A stretch of DNA of 64,000 bases from an uncultured Campylobacter sp. (GCF_938039245.1 NZ_CALHVN010000005.1:38823-102822), one strand, 5' to 3'. Positions 32,528 to 41,426 are shown, counted from the stretch's first letter. Notes: generated by a model not told the origin, from the letters alone. A program made the numbers and translations.

Positions 32528-33230
32528 GGCGATTTAGTCTCCTCTCTAAAATTTTAACCAAAAACGTAAAGAACTTTACGCTGACGTAGTAAACTATACC
32601 CGTGAAAATGACGGGCTCGGGGCTATAAAACACCGCTTGAAGGCTCTTGCTTTGCATAGTGATATCAATGACGCTGATGTAGCCTACGACTGAGGTCTCT
32701 TTAAATAGCGAGATAAATTCGTTCGCAAGCGCAGGCAAGATGTTTTTAGTCGCTTGCGGAAACACCACTTCGCGCATCGAGACGTAGTAGTTTAGACCCA
32801 TCGCTCTTGCGGCTTCCATTTGTCCTTTATCGACGCTATTTATGCCGCTACGCACGATTTCTGCGACGTAGGCGGAGCTGTTTAGCCCAAGCGCGATCAA
32901 AGCGACGTAAAAGTTATCGCTCCAAGTCGCGAAAATCACGACCGAAAATATAAGAAGCTGCAAAATAATCGGCGTTCCGCGCAGGATATCGACGTATTCG
33001 TCGATGAGAAAGCTTAAAATTTTGATATTTAAAAACTTTAAAAACGCCAAAATAAAGCCCAGCGTCACGCCGATAGCGGTGCCGCCGATAGTGAGGCCCA
33101 GCGTCACGCCGTAGCTTTTAAGGTAAGCTAGACGTTGCGCCTCGTTTAACTCCGTCGGATAAAAATAATAAACACCCGCGGAGACGATAAGGACGAAAAA
33201 CAGCGCCCTAAAAAATTTTTCGTTTAGCAT
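32520..33230 (-). CDS. Amino-acid ABC transporter permease
   Basis: First gene of the operon. The 236-residue product has about five membrane segments and the coupling loop EAARAMGLNYYVSMREVVFPQA near residues 138-159, typical of polar amino-acid permeases (HisM/GlnP type). Only one permease gene is present, so the transporter probably uses a homodimer. It is divergent from putP. Confidence 0.93.
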   Translation of the reverse strand: MLNEKFFRALFFVLIVSAGVYYFYPTELNEAQRLAYLKSYGVTLGLTIGGTAIGVTLGFILAFLKFLNIKILSFLIDEYVDILRGTPIILQLLIFSVVIFATWSDNFYVALIALGLNSSAYVAEIVRSGINSVDKGQMEAARAMGLNYYVSMREVVFPQATKNILPALANEFISLFKETSVVGYISVIDITMQSKSLQAVFYSPEPVIFTGIVYYVSVKFFTFLVKILERRLNRHD

Positions 33231-33368
33231 TTCTTAAACCTTAAAAGTGTAATGAGGGTTAATAATACGAAAAAAAATATAAATTTAACCTTTTTTACGC
33301 GAAAAAATTATCTTTTAAACAAATTTATCATATTATCGTAACTCAAATTTAAAACCCGAGGGAAATTT

Positions 33369-34859
33369 ATGGATTACGCTCGCTATATCGCCATCGCGCT
33401 GTATTTTGGATTTTTGCTTTTCGTGGGGCGATACTCGTATAACAAAAACGCCAATATGGGCGAATACCTGCTCGATAATCGCCGCCTAGGGCCGGTCGTA
33501 ACCGCGCTAAGCGCGGGAGCTAGCGATATGAGCGGCTGGATGCTGCTTGGCGTGCCGGGCGCGCTATATGCCACGGGGCTTGCTACGATTTGGATGGTTT
33601 TGGGGCTCGTTATAGGAGCGTATTGCAACTACCTGTTTTTAGCAAAGCGCCTGCGCGTCTATACCGAGGTTGCCAGCGACAGCATCACGATTCCAGATTT
33701 TTTACAAAATCGCTTCAAGGACGAGACTAAAATTTTACGCATAGTCTCAGGACTTTTGATTTTGATATTTTTCACGCTATACGTGAGTAGCGGGATAATA
33801 GCGGGTGGCAAGAGCTTTGAGAGCTTTTTTGGATTAGATTTTAAATTCGGCGCGATCTTTACACTGGCTATCGTCGTTTTTTACACGTTTTTCGGCGGTT
33901 TTCGCGCGGTTTGCATTACGGACGCGTTTCAGGGCACGCTGATGTTTTTGGTTTTAGTCGCCGTGCCGATAGTGGCGTTTTGTAATCTAAATTTGCCTGA
34001 CGGAGCTACGTTTTGGGGTGAGGTCGCCAAATACGGCAAAAACCACCTAAACGTCTTTTACGGCCAGACTTTTTTAAGCATCCTAGGACTCATGGCGTGG
34101 GGGCTTGGATATTTCGGACAGCCGCACATCATAGTTAGATTTATGGCGATACGAAGCTCAAAAGAGCTAGCCCAGGCGCGCCGCATCGGCATCGGCTGGA
34201 TGGCGATAGGACTTGTAGGAGCTATGATGAGCGGGCTTATCGGCTTTGTTTATTACAGCGAGTTAAATTTGCCTCTAGCAGACCCCGAGAAGGTATTTTT
34301 GCAGCTTGGCGAGACGCTGTTTCATCCGTTTTTCGTGGGTATCATCATCTCAGCCGTACTTTCAGCTATCATGAGCACGATCTCTAGCCAGCTTTTGGTT
34401 AGCGCAAGCTCGGTGACGCAGGACTTCGTGTTTGCCTTTTATAAAAAAGAAATCTCGCAAAAAGCTCAGGTCGCCGCGGGCAGATACGCCGTCGTGGCCG
34501 TCGCGCTAGTTGCTACCGCGCTTGCTTTTAGCTTTAACGAAAGCGTGTTAAACGTCGTTGGCTACGCGTGGGCGGGTTTTGGCGCGAGCTTTGGGCCGGT
34601 GCTGCTTTTTAGCCTTTACTGGCGCAGGATGAGCGCGCTAGCGGCCTTGCTGGGTATGATAACGGGCGGAGCGACGGTGATCGCTTGGATAGCGCTTGGG
34701 CTAAATTCTTACGTTTACGAGATATTGCCGGGCTTTGCGGTTTCTTGCGTCGTGATTTATCTCACCAGTCTCTACGGCGACGCGATAGATAAGATGAGTA
34801 ACGAGCCAAACTCGGCCACCGTTCAGGACGAATTTGAAAAAATGAAAACGAGGCTGTAA
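33369..34859 (+). CDS. putP: Sodium/proline symporter
   Basis: The 496-residue membrane protein is a full-length sodium/solute symporter of the PutP type with 12-13 helices. Motifs include YLLDNRRLGPVVTALSAGAS, DMSGWMLLGVPGALYATG near residues 53-72, GGFRAVCITDAFQG and the C-terminal SAVLSAIMSTISSQLLVSAS, which lines the sodium site. It imports proline, which Campylobacter uses as carbon and energy source. The next gene begins at the base after its stop codon. Confidence 0.95.
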   Translation: MDYARYIAIALYFGFLLFVGRYSYNKNANMGEYLLDNRRLGPVVTALSAGASDMSGWMLLGVPGALYATGLATIWMVLGLVIGAYCNYLFLAKRLRVYTEVASDSITIPDFLQNRFKDETKILRIVSGLLILIFFTLYVSSGIIAGGKSFESFFGLDFKFGAIFTLAIVVFYTFFGGFRAVCITDAFQGTLMFLVLVAVPIVAFCNLNLPDGATFWGEVAKYGKNHLNVFYGQTFLSILGLMAWGLGYFGQPHIIVRFMAIRSSKELAQARRIGIGWMAIGLVGAMMSGLIGFVYYSELNLPLADPEKVFLQLGETLFHPFFVGIIISAVLSAIMSTISSQLLVSASSVTQDFVFAFYKKEISQKAQVAAGRYAVVAVALVATALAFSFNESVLNVVGYAWAGFGASFGPVLLFSLYWRRMSALAALLGMITGGATVIAWIALGLNSYVYEILPGFAVSCVVIYLTSLYGDAIDKMSNEPNSATVQDEFEKMKTRL

Positions 34860-36107
34860 ATGCAAAGTAGCGTAAAATGCGGTAACTGCGGCGCCGAAGT
34901 CGATGTAAATTTGGCTCTAAAAACCGAGCTTGAGCTTGAAATGAAGCAAAAAATGGCGGCAGCCAGGCGAGATTTCGACAAAGAGATCGAGATTAAGAGG
35001 GCCGAATACAAGGCGCATTTAGATGCTTTAAACGCGAAGGAAAAAGAATTTGACGCCAAATTTGCCGCAGCCATAAACGCTAAAAAAACAGAGCTTGAAA
35101 ATGAAATAAAAGCAAAACTCGAGGGCGAAAATTTAAACATAGTAAACGCCCTAAAAACCGAGCTTGAAGCCAAGTCAAAGCAGATAAACGAGCTAAATTT
35201 AAAGACGCTTGAAATAGAAAAGCTAAAACGCGAAAAGAGCGAGTTTGAAAGCGCGCTGATGGCTAAAACCGAGGCCGAGCTAAGCAAGCGCCTAAACGAG
35301 GAAAAAGAGCGGCTAGGCAAGGTTCTAGCCGAGCAAAACGAGCTAAAATTTAAGCAAAAAGACGAGCAACTAGAAGCGCTAAAAAAGCAGCTAAACGAGG
35401 CGCAAAGGCGCATAGAACAGGGCAGCGAGCAACTGCAAGGCGAGACGCAAGAGCTCGCTATCGAGGCGTGGCTGCGGGAGAAGTTCGTATTTGACACCAT
35501 AGACGAGGTCAAAAAGGGGGCAAACGGCGCGGACGTAATGCAGATCGTAAATACTCGCGAGGTGCAAAACTGCGGTAAAATCTACTACGAAAGCAAGCGC
35601 ACGAAAAATTTCTCAAACGAATGGATAGAAAAATTTAAGGCCGATATGCGCGCATCGGGCGCCGACGTCGGAGTGCTAGTTAGCGAGGCGCGCCCGCGGG
35701 AACTAGAGCGTATGGGGCTGGTTGACGGCGTATGGGTGTGCAACTACGAGGAGTTTAAGGCGCTTTGTTTCGTGCTAAGGCAGGGCGTCGTGGAGCTAAA
35801 TTTCGCTAGGAACTCCGCGCAAAACCGCTCAAACAAGATGGAGATGCTCTACTCGTATCTAGTGAGCAACGAGTTTAAGATGCGTATCGAGGCTATCGTG
35901 GAGGGCTTTTCTGCGATGAGCGAGGAGCTGGAGCGAGAGAAAAACGCGATGAAACGCATCTGGAAGAGCCGCGAAAAACAGATCGAAAAGGTGCGCGACA
36001 ACGCGATCGAGATGTTTGGCTCGATAAAGGGGATCGCAGGAAATGCAATAGGGGAGATAAGGACGCTGGAGCTGGGGTTTGATGCGGGCGATTTTGATTC
36101 CCCATAA
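34860..36107 (+). CDS. DUF2130 coiled-coil protein
   Basis: The 415-residue protein starts with a short zinc-ribbon-like CGNCGAE (residues 8-14), continues as a long Lys/Glu/Leu-rich coiled coil (about 20-195) and ends with the DUF2130 domain: EAWLREKFVFDTIDEVKKGANG, YYESKRTKNFSNEWIEKFKAD, GVLVSEARPRELERMGLVDG. DUF2130 is a restriction-endonuclease-like fold of unknown role. Its ATG directly abuts the putP stop. Its last codons (GAT TCC CCA TAA) lie within the left end of a dispersed hairpin element, so the natural C terminus may have been changed. Confidence 0.9.
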   Translation: MQSSVKCGNCGAEVDVNLALKTELELEMKQKMAAARRDFDKEIEIKRAEYKAHLDALNAKEKEFDAKFAAAINAKKTELENEIKAKLEGENLNIVNALKTELEAKSKQINELNLKTLEIEKLKREKSEFESALMAKTEAELSKRLNEEKERLGKVLAEQNELKFKQKDEQLEALKKQLNEAQRRIEQGSEQLQGETQELAIEAWLREKFVFDTIDEVKKGANGADVMQIVNTREVQNCGKIYYESKRTKNFSNEWIEKFKADMRASGADVGVLVSEARPRELERMGLVDGVWVCNYEEFKALCFVLRQGVVELNFARNSAQNRSNKMEMLYSYLVSNEFKMRIEAIVEGFSAMSEELEREKNAMKRIWKSREKQIEKVRDNAIEMFGSIKGIAGNAIGEIRTLELGFDAGDFDSP

Positions 36108-36244
36108 ATGACGGATTTTAGAATAAATTTTTCTACGCCCGCCGCAGTCACGGACGACTAGTCCGCTTCTTTGCGGGTAAGAAAAATTTATTTAAACTAC
36201 GCCTATTTTGTCTAGAATATTTGTCTCATATCCTACTAAATTTA
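36092..36244. repeat. Dispersed hairpin element, copy 1
   Basis: This 153-base segment aligns end to end with 53444-53594. Shared parts are TTTTGATTCCCC at the left end, GGATTTTA, the tip CACGGACGACYAGTCCGC, TATTTAAACTAC, GTCTRGAATATTT and TACTAAATTTA at the right end. Between them the two copies differ in sequence, yet each folds: here AATAAATTTTTCT pairs with AGAAAAATTTATT (13 bp) and CCCGC with GCGGG below the CGGAC/GTCCG tip. It begins within the last codons of the DUF2130 gene and overlaps the beginning of the next open frame. Confidence 0.8.
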
Positions 36245-36286
36245 CAAATTTGCTCTGCTAAAATTTTAAAAACGAAAGGCTCAAAT

Positions 36287-36808
36287 TTGAGTGATTATGA
36301 TTTGCCTAAAGGCGCCAGGCTTGATGACGATGAGAAGGTTCTGTATTGCTATCAAAATATAAGTTATTTTTTTGTCGTTAGGATGCTTATTTACATGTTT
36401 TTGCTATTCGTTTTGTTTAATATCATAGACAGCAGTATATTGTCTATAATTGTCATATCCGCCGTTTCAGTTTTTCTATTTTACATTATGTATTGCGAGA
36501 TATTAAATTATAAAAGGCAATGCATATATATTACCAATCAAAATTTTATTACCGGAAATAATATAAAAACAAAAAAAGAGGAAATATCATATTTCTATAC
36601 AATTTATGTATTCGGATATCGTCCCGTAATCGTCCTTTATAAAAATAAAAAGTTTTTGTATTTTTTATTTGTTGAGGATGATGTAAATTTTAAAACTGCG
36701 ATGAGCGCTATTTACGACATCTCGCTTAATGAAGATTTTAAATTTGATTTAGGTAGCGGAGCGTATGGATTCGCCAAGAGCTATGCGATAAGGAAATTAA
36801 TAAAATAG
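36287..36808 (+). CDS. Membrane protein with PH-like domain, AT-rich
   Basis: From TTG 36287 (GAAAGG seven bases before) the 173-residue product begins LSDYDLPKGARLDDDEKVLY, has two membrane helices (about 33-75) and then a small beta-rich domain with CIYITNQNFITGNNIKTKKEEI, VFGYRPVIVLYKNKKF, like bacterial PH-type domains. The frame is open from 36221, but the extra residues fall in the hairpin element. Composition is much more AT-rich than the neighbours, which suggests transfer. No function is known. Confidence 0.6.
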   Translation: MSDYDLPKGARLDDDEKVLYCYQNISYFFVVRMLIYMFLLFVLFNIIDSSILSIIVISAVSVFLFYIMYCEILNYKRQCIYITNQNFITGNNIKTKKEEISYFYTIYVFGYRPVIVLYKNKKFLYFLFVEDDVNFKTAMSAIYDISLNEDFKFDLGSGAYGFAKSYAIRKLIK

Positions 36809-37141
36809 TGCAAATACGCAAAAGCATATTGATTACACTTGTTTGGTGCGCCACAGCCGCGCTATATATTTTAAATTTGCAACAGGGCTAAATCTGTAAA
36901 TTTGACTCGGCCAAAATTTAAAAACCCAGCGAAGTTCTGCTTTAGCTTCACTGCGTTCGCTACCGCTCAAAGCAGCTTGCAAGCAAGAGGAGACTGCTGA
37001 GCTTGCAACCGCTAAGCAGGGCGAGCAGCTTAAACTCCATCAATACAAAAGCAAAATGACGTCAAATTTTTACAAATTAAATTTTTACGTTTTCAAGATG
37101 AGGGTCTAGGCGAGTAAAATTTTTCAAATTTAGCCTCAAAT
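36809..37141. other. Spacer with a palindrome-rich segment
   Basis: No gene is seen. The stretch 36920-37035 is dense in short inverted repeats around AGCTTGCAAGC, GAGCTTGCAA and AAGCAG/CTGCTT units. I have the impression that such segments recur in related Campylobacter genomes, but cannot check it here. Confidence 0.4.
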
Positions 37142-37245
37142 TTAGTTTGCATCGACCTGAATTTTATACTTGCCGCAGCGGGTGCAACGAAACAGATGGC
37201 CCGCCGTATCGCCGCCCGCGACGGGGTAGCCTTACTAGTAAGCGA
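37142..37245 (-). pseudogene. C-terminal remnant of a CbrC-family gene
   Basis: The minus strand reads GYPVAGGDTAGHLFRCTRCG and then KYKIQVDAN followed by TAA. This closely matches the end of the intact CbrC-family protein encoded at 38309-39172 (GYLFRCLHCGKYKINVDAE). Two stop codons lie just upstream in the same frame, and nothing of the N-terminal 200 residues is found. It is the relic of a second copy. Confidence 0.65.
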
Positions 37246-37424
37246 CGGGTTGCCACCTTTGGCGGATTTTGCTAAATTTGCTAGGCTTCAAAGCTACGAT
37301 TTACCCGCGCATTTACTATAAAACAAATAGGCAAGAGCACAAAGAAGCTAAATTTCGCCGACAAAGACTAAATAAAATCTAAAGTATATTCGCAAGATTT
37401 TTAAAATGATTGAAATTTAGAGGA

Positions 37425-37501
37425 TGGTGGGTTCACCAGGACTCGAACCTGGGACCATCCGGTTATGAGCCGGATGCTCTAACCAACTGAGCTATGAACC
37501 C
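37425..37501 (-). tRNA. tRNA with CAT anticodon (elongator Met or Ile2)
   Basis: The minus strand folds as a 77-base tRNA: acceptor GGGTTCA/TGAACCC, D arm TAGCTCAGTTGGTTAGAGC, anticodon arm ATCCGG-CTCATAA-CCGGAT with anticodon CAT, T arm CCAGG-TTCGAGT-CCTGG, discriminator A and encoded CCA. It is not initiator tRNA, because the first base pair G-C is intact and the anticodon stem lacks three G-C pairs. CAT may be read as Met or, if lysidine-modified, as Ile. Confidence 0.95.
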
Positions 37502-37522
37502 GCCAGCTGAAGTGAAGTTGTG

Positions 37523-37528
37523 ATTATA
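37523..37528 (-). promoter_or_regulatory. -10 box of the tRNA gene
   Basis: The minus strand has TTGCTATAATCAC about 22 bases before the mature tRNA 5' end. Confidence 0.55.
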
Positions 37529-37579
37529 GCAACGCAAAGCTTATTTACTGCTAAATTTTGATTTAAAAACGCAAAAATG

Positions 37580-37585
37580 TATAAT
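37580..37585 (+). promoter_or_regulatory. -10 box of the sseB-like gene
   Basis: AAAATGTATAATACG is an extended -10 (TGTATAAT) 26 bases upstream of the start at 37612. Confidence 0.6.
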
Positions 37586-37611
37586 ACGCCAAATTTAATC
37601 CAAGGTAAAAG

Positions 37612-38028
37612 ATGAACGAAAATTTAAACGATTTCATAGACGCATTTTTACTTGACGGCGGCGAGCAGAACCAAAAGGCGCTAATCGCAGCGCTAAAAAA
37701 GGCCGAGTTTTTAGCGCCCGTACTCATAAACCAAGCCTTAGTAAAACCGGGCGGCAGCGCAGTTTACGAAGAAGAGGGCTCAAATATAAAATTCGTCCTG
37801 CTTGAAGACGAGGAGAGCGGACTTAGATATTTCCCCGCGTTTTCTAGCAGGGCTGAGATGATGAAATGGCGAAACGACGCCGAGCAAGAGGCGATAAATC
37901 TGCGCCTAAAAGACTACGCCGCGATGATAGAAGGCGGCGAGGGCAAATATGCGGGCGTCGTGATAGACGCGTTTTCGCATAGTTTGATTTTGGATTTAGC
38001 AAAGCTAAAAGCGATTTGCGCGGAGTAA
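37612..38028 (+). CDS. SseB-domain protein
   Basis: The 138-residue protein follows the SseB N-terminal pattern: LNDFIDAFLLDGG, ALIAALKKAEFLAPVLIN, KFVLLEDEESGLRYFPAFSS and a C-terminal VVIDAFSHSLILDLAKLKAI. The original SseB in enterobacteria has an uncertain role in serine sensitivity or secretion; related domains occur widely in small cytoplasmic proteins. The start has CAAGGTAAAAGATG and its own promoter. Confidence 0.82.
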   Translation: MNENLNDFIDAFLLDGGEQNQKALIAALKKAEFLAPVLINQALVKPGGSAVYEEEGSNIKFVLLEDEESGLRYFPAFSSRAEMMKWRNDAEQEAINLRLKDYAAMIEGGEGKYAGVVIDAFSHSLILDLAKLKAICAE

Positions 38029-38308
38029 ATTTAGCTAAATTTGGATGCTTATTTTTGCTCTTAAAGTTGCCGATTTTTAAGCATAAGAGCAAAATTTAGC
38101 CGCTTAATCTGCAAAAAACGCCGATTTTAGCGGAGTTTTAAATTTGCGCCCAGCCCGCTCTTGCCGCATTTTACGAAAATAGGCGAAATTTAATAAATTT
38201 AGTAAAATCTGCCTAAATGCGCTTTTAAACGCAATCTAGCAGACAATAGACGCTAGCTGGCGGCAAATCCAAAGGCGCATCGCCAAAGCGTAAATTTAAG
38301 GAGAAAAA

Positions 38309-39172
38309 ATGAAAGATTTTAGGCAAAGATACGTCGCGCTACAAAAGGCGTTTTGGGATTCTGACGGCGGCGCGGCTAGCGTTTTGGCGCTATATGAGTT
38401 CAAGGACGAGCTGGAAAAATGCGATGAAAAAGAGGCAAAAGCCGTGCTGGTCGATGTTTACTATCTACTGGAGCTTAAAAAGAGTGCCTACGAGTTGCTT
38501 GATAAAATTTGCGACCCCAAAGATAAAAAACAGCTAAAAAGGCTCGGGTATCTAAAACAATACGCCCTAGACGGCGACGAGGACGCGATAAAACGCCCAA
38601 AAACCGCGAGCAAGGCAGCGCGCGCGAGCAAAAAGCCAAAAGCAGCGCCTCATTTTCGCTATTACCCGGATCCCGTTAAATCTGGCGTGTTTAAGGACGA
38701 TATAAGCGTGGTTTGCGAGTGCTGCGAGCAGGAGACGGACGTTTATTATTGCGGTCACGTTTATAGCGAAAGCGACGTGAAATACCTCTGCCCGCACTGC
38801 ATAGCTAACGGCAAGGCTGCGGCGAAATTTGACGCTACCTTCGTCCAAGACGCAGACGAACTGCCTAGCGGCGCGGCTAATGCGCAGGCTAAGACGGACG
38901 AGCTTTTTAAAAGGACGCCCGGGTATTTTTGCTGGCAAGGAGAGCAGTGGCTTACGTGCTGCGATGATTACTGCGAGTTTTTGGGCGACGTGGGCACGAA
39001 AGAACTGCGCAAGATGGGTATAGCAGACGAGGTCCTTGCCCAGTACGCTAAACGCGGCGAATACGACGCCCATACCGTGCGAGAATACCTGGAAGCGGGC
39101 GGCTTCATGGCGGGATATTTGTTCCGCTGTCTGCATTGCGGTAAATATAAAATCAACGTCGATGCGGAGTAA
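38309..39172 (+). CDS. CbrC family (UPF0167) zinc-ribbon protein
   Basis: The C-terminal 175 residues match CbrC/UPF0167: HFRYYPDPVKSGVFKDD, CECCEQETDVYYCG, LCPHCIANGKAAAKFDATF, TPGYFCWQGEQWLTCCDDYC and LFRCLHCGKYKINVD. Five Cys pairs suggest bound zinc. CbrC in E. coli affects colicin E2 tolerance; the biochemistry is unknown. The N-terminal 110 residues are an added helical and Lys-rich region. AAGGAGAAAAAATG precedes the gene. A relic of a second CbrC copy lies 1.1 kb upstream. Confidence 0.85.
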   Translation: MKDFRQRYVALQKAFWDSDGGAASVLALYEFKDELEKCDEKEAKAVLVDVYYLLELKKSAYELLDKICDPKDKKQLKRLGYLKQYALDGDEDAIKRPKTASKAARASKKPKAAPHFRYYPDPVKSGVFKDDISVVCECCEQETDVYYCGHVYSESDVKYLCPHCIANGKAAAKFDATFVQDADELPSGAANAQAKTDELFKRTPGYFCWQGEQWLTCCDDYCEFLGDVGTKELRKMGIADEVLAQYAKRGEYDAHTVREYLEAGGFMAGYLFRCLHCGKYKINVDAE

Positions 39173-39785
39173 GACTACGGTATAAGCGCCGTAAACTCGC
39201 GCTCGGTTTTAAATTTGCGCGATTTGCTCATCGGCTTGCGTTTTTATGACGATTTTGCTTTAAATCTACGATACCGCAAAATAAATTTATGCCGCTTTGC
39301 TTGCGTAAATTCGCGCTTTGGCATAAATTTACTTGCCTAGTTTTCGGGCGTTTAAATTTATTAAAAGGCGCTGGGTTAGCTTGACGTTTTGCGCTATTTT
39401 GCTTGCCGCAAATTTTAGATTTTTTTTATTTACCAAGAGCGGTAAAACAGAGCCTATCGCTATCTAATCAAACTAGACGCACCGTTAAAAGGCGGCGCAA
39501 ATAATCTACGTTTGAGCAAAATTAGCGTCCGCATCGCTATATCCGCAAACGACGGCTTTGGCATTTAAGGTAAGTCAAATTTTAGCCTCGTATCGCAAAA
39601 TTCGGCAACCCGCCGCGCAGCTAGCGCAATCTAGTCTTTGCGGCTAGCGTTTATGCGTAGCGTAATTTATTTGTGGCGCATGTAGGCTTATCTTTTTGCG
39701 CACCGTGCATGCCCTTAAATTTAGCCTAAAAGATCGTCTTACGCCGCAAAGACCGTTTTTACCGCGGGCAGCAGTCAGGCGCAGC
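39173..39785. other. Noncoding stretch with an inverted repeat
   Basis: I see no gene in these 613 bases. ATAAATTTATGCC at about 39281-39293 and GGCATAAATTTA at about 39319-39330 form a hairpin of about 12 bp. The rest is AAATTT-rich spacer. Confidence 0.5.
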
Positions 39786-41426
39786 TTAAACGGCATTTAG
39801 TCGCCCGGCCAAAGCCTGCGCGCAGGCAAACGCAAAGTGCAGGTTGTAGCCGCCGAGCATCCCCGTTACGTTTAAAACTTCGCCGATAAAATAAAGCCCG
39901 CGCACTCCCTTTACGCCGCAGTCTGCCTCTAGCGCGTCCGTGTCTACGCCGCCTTTCGTGACTTCTGCTCGCTCAAAGCCAAACGTCCCCGCAGGCGCGA
40001 ATCGGTAGCTAAAAAGTCGTGAAATTTTCTCTCGCTCGGCTTGGGCGTACTTGCCGTACGGCTTGTCGCTAAGCCCCGCCGCCCGTAAAAACCCTAGCGT
40101 AAAACGGCGCGGTAGCGGCAGGACGGTGCTGAGCTGTTTTTTGCTTTTTTGCGCGGTTTCGATGTTAAAATTCGGGCAAAAATTTATCTCGATCAGGCCT
40201 TTTTGCCAAAAAAGCGAAGCGTTTAGCACGGCCGGGCCGCTTATGCCTTTATGTGTGAAAAGCACGTCGCCTGCGATTTCAATCCGCTTTTTTTGACTAG
40301 ATTTCCAGGCTTTTGCATCGCCGTTTAAAATTTCGACGCCGTTAAATTCTATCTCTTGCGAGGCGTTAAATTTAGCGTCCGACTCGTAAAAATTTAGGTT
40401 TTTATCCAAAGTCGCTTCGTTTGCCGCTAAATTTAGCTCTAAAATTTCGCCGTTTTGTCTTGATGCAGCAAGCGTTACGACTTTTTGCGAATCTAAATCG
40501 CCTGTTTGTAAGGGCGCGGACTTGTTGCTTGACTGCTTTAAATTTGCGCCGATAATTTTTCGGCATACGCTAAATTTATCCGCGCTCACATCCGCGTCGC
40601 CGCTTTTACTTTGCGAGTAGGATTTGCTCTCGCCGCCGCTTTTTTGCGGCGCTCGTTCCAGCAAAATCTGCGCCGGAAAGCAAACTCCGCTTAGATTCTT
40701 AAACCAAAATTCCTCTTTTTGCACGGTAAATCCCACGAGTGCGGGAGCTGGCGGGATGACTTTGATGCCAAAGCTTCGCGCTATTTCGTAGCCGATGTCG
40801 CTTGCGCCTAGGCTTTTGTAGCTTAGTCCGCCGCTAGCTACGACGAGATTTTTGGCGTAAAATTTATCGCCGTTTTCGGCGACGATCTCGAAAATTTCGT
40901 CTAAATTTCGCCTGACGTTTTGTAAATTTGACGCGTCGCTGCCGCAAGAACCCTCAAATTTGTCGCCGTTTAGCGCCGAAAAAGCGTCCGCAATTTCGCC
41001 GTTTTCATCGGTAAAAGTTTTTCTCGCGCTTTTTACGCAAACGCCGCAAAATATTTGCGCTCCGCTTTGTCTAGCGCGCTTTAAAAGCACGCCCAAAACG
41101 TCTTTTGCACCGCTTTTGCAGAAAAATTGGCTTTGTTTTTGCTCGTTAAATTTTAGCTCGCCGAAAAAATTTAAAACGTCTTTGAAGTCTAGATTTTTTA
41201 GGATATTTTTGACGAAATTTGCGTCGCCGAGGTAGTTTGACGCGTCGATACGGCGGTTTGTGACGTTGCACCTGCCGCCGCCGCTAGCTAGGATTTTCTT
41301 GCCGGGAGTTGCGTTTTTTTCCAGTACGACGACGCTTTTACCGCGTAAATTCGCCGCCAAAAATAGCCCTGCCGCGCCCGCTCCGATTATCAAAACGTCG
41401 TAAATTTTGCAAATTTTAGCCATCAT
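39786..41426 (-). CDS. BaiN/HI0933-type FAD oxidoreductase with insertions
   Basis: The start carries the FAD-binding signature DVLIIGAGAAGLFLAANL and KKILASGGGRCNVTN, and the end has GLYFIGEVLNVTGMLGGYNL, both diagnostic of the HI0933/BaiN family. Relatives are about 390-420 residues; this one is 546. The excess lies in a short block near 125-150 and a long block near 245-375 rich in Ser, Asn, Lys and Asp (SKSYSQSKSGDADVSADKF and following). The core on either side of each block is intact. Substrate and role are unknown. ATG 41426 is followed by a second ATG (41423), which fits the AAGG ribosome site slightly better. Confidence 0.85.
   Translation of the reverse strand: MMAKICKIYDVLIIGAGAAGLFLAANLRGKSVVVLEKNATPGKKILASGGGRCNVTNRRIDASNYLGDANFVKNILKNLDFKDVLNFFGELKFNEQKQSQFFCKSGAKDVLGVLLKRARQSGAQIFCGVCVKSARKTFTDENGEIADAFSALNGDKFEGSCGSDASNLQNVRRNLDEIFEIVAENGDKFYAKNLVVASGGLSYKSLGASDIGYEIARSFGIKVIPPAPALVGFTVQKEEFWFKNLSGVCFPAQILLERAPQKSGGESKSYSQSKSGDADVSADKFSVCRKIIGANLKQSSNKSAPLQTGDLDSQKVVTLAASRQNGEILELNLAANEATLDKNLNFYESDAKFNASQEIEFNGVEILNGDAKAWKSSQKKRIEIAGDVLFTHKGISGPAVLNASLFWQKGLIEINFCPNFNIETAQKSKKQLSTVLPLPRRFTLGFLRAAGLSDKPYGKYAQAEREKISRLFSYRFAPAGTFGFERAEVTKGGVDTDALEADCGVKGVRGLYFIGEVLNVTGMLGGYNLHFAFACAQALAGRLNAV

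Noticed and set aside
34823..35512. A long Ser/Phe-rich frame antisense to the DUF2130 gene
   Set aside because: It mirrors the Lys/Glu-rich coiled coil on the other strand, a known artefact; no start signal.
36092..36244. Reading the paired hairpin element as a CRISPR repeat or integron attC site
   Set aside because: There are only two distant copies with no spacers, and the integron core triplets are not seen.
38567..39136. A 189-codon frame antisense to the CbrC-family gene
   Set aside because: The plus-strand protein has conserved Cys motifs; the antisense product has no family features.
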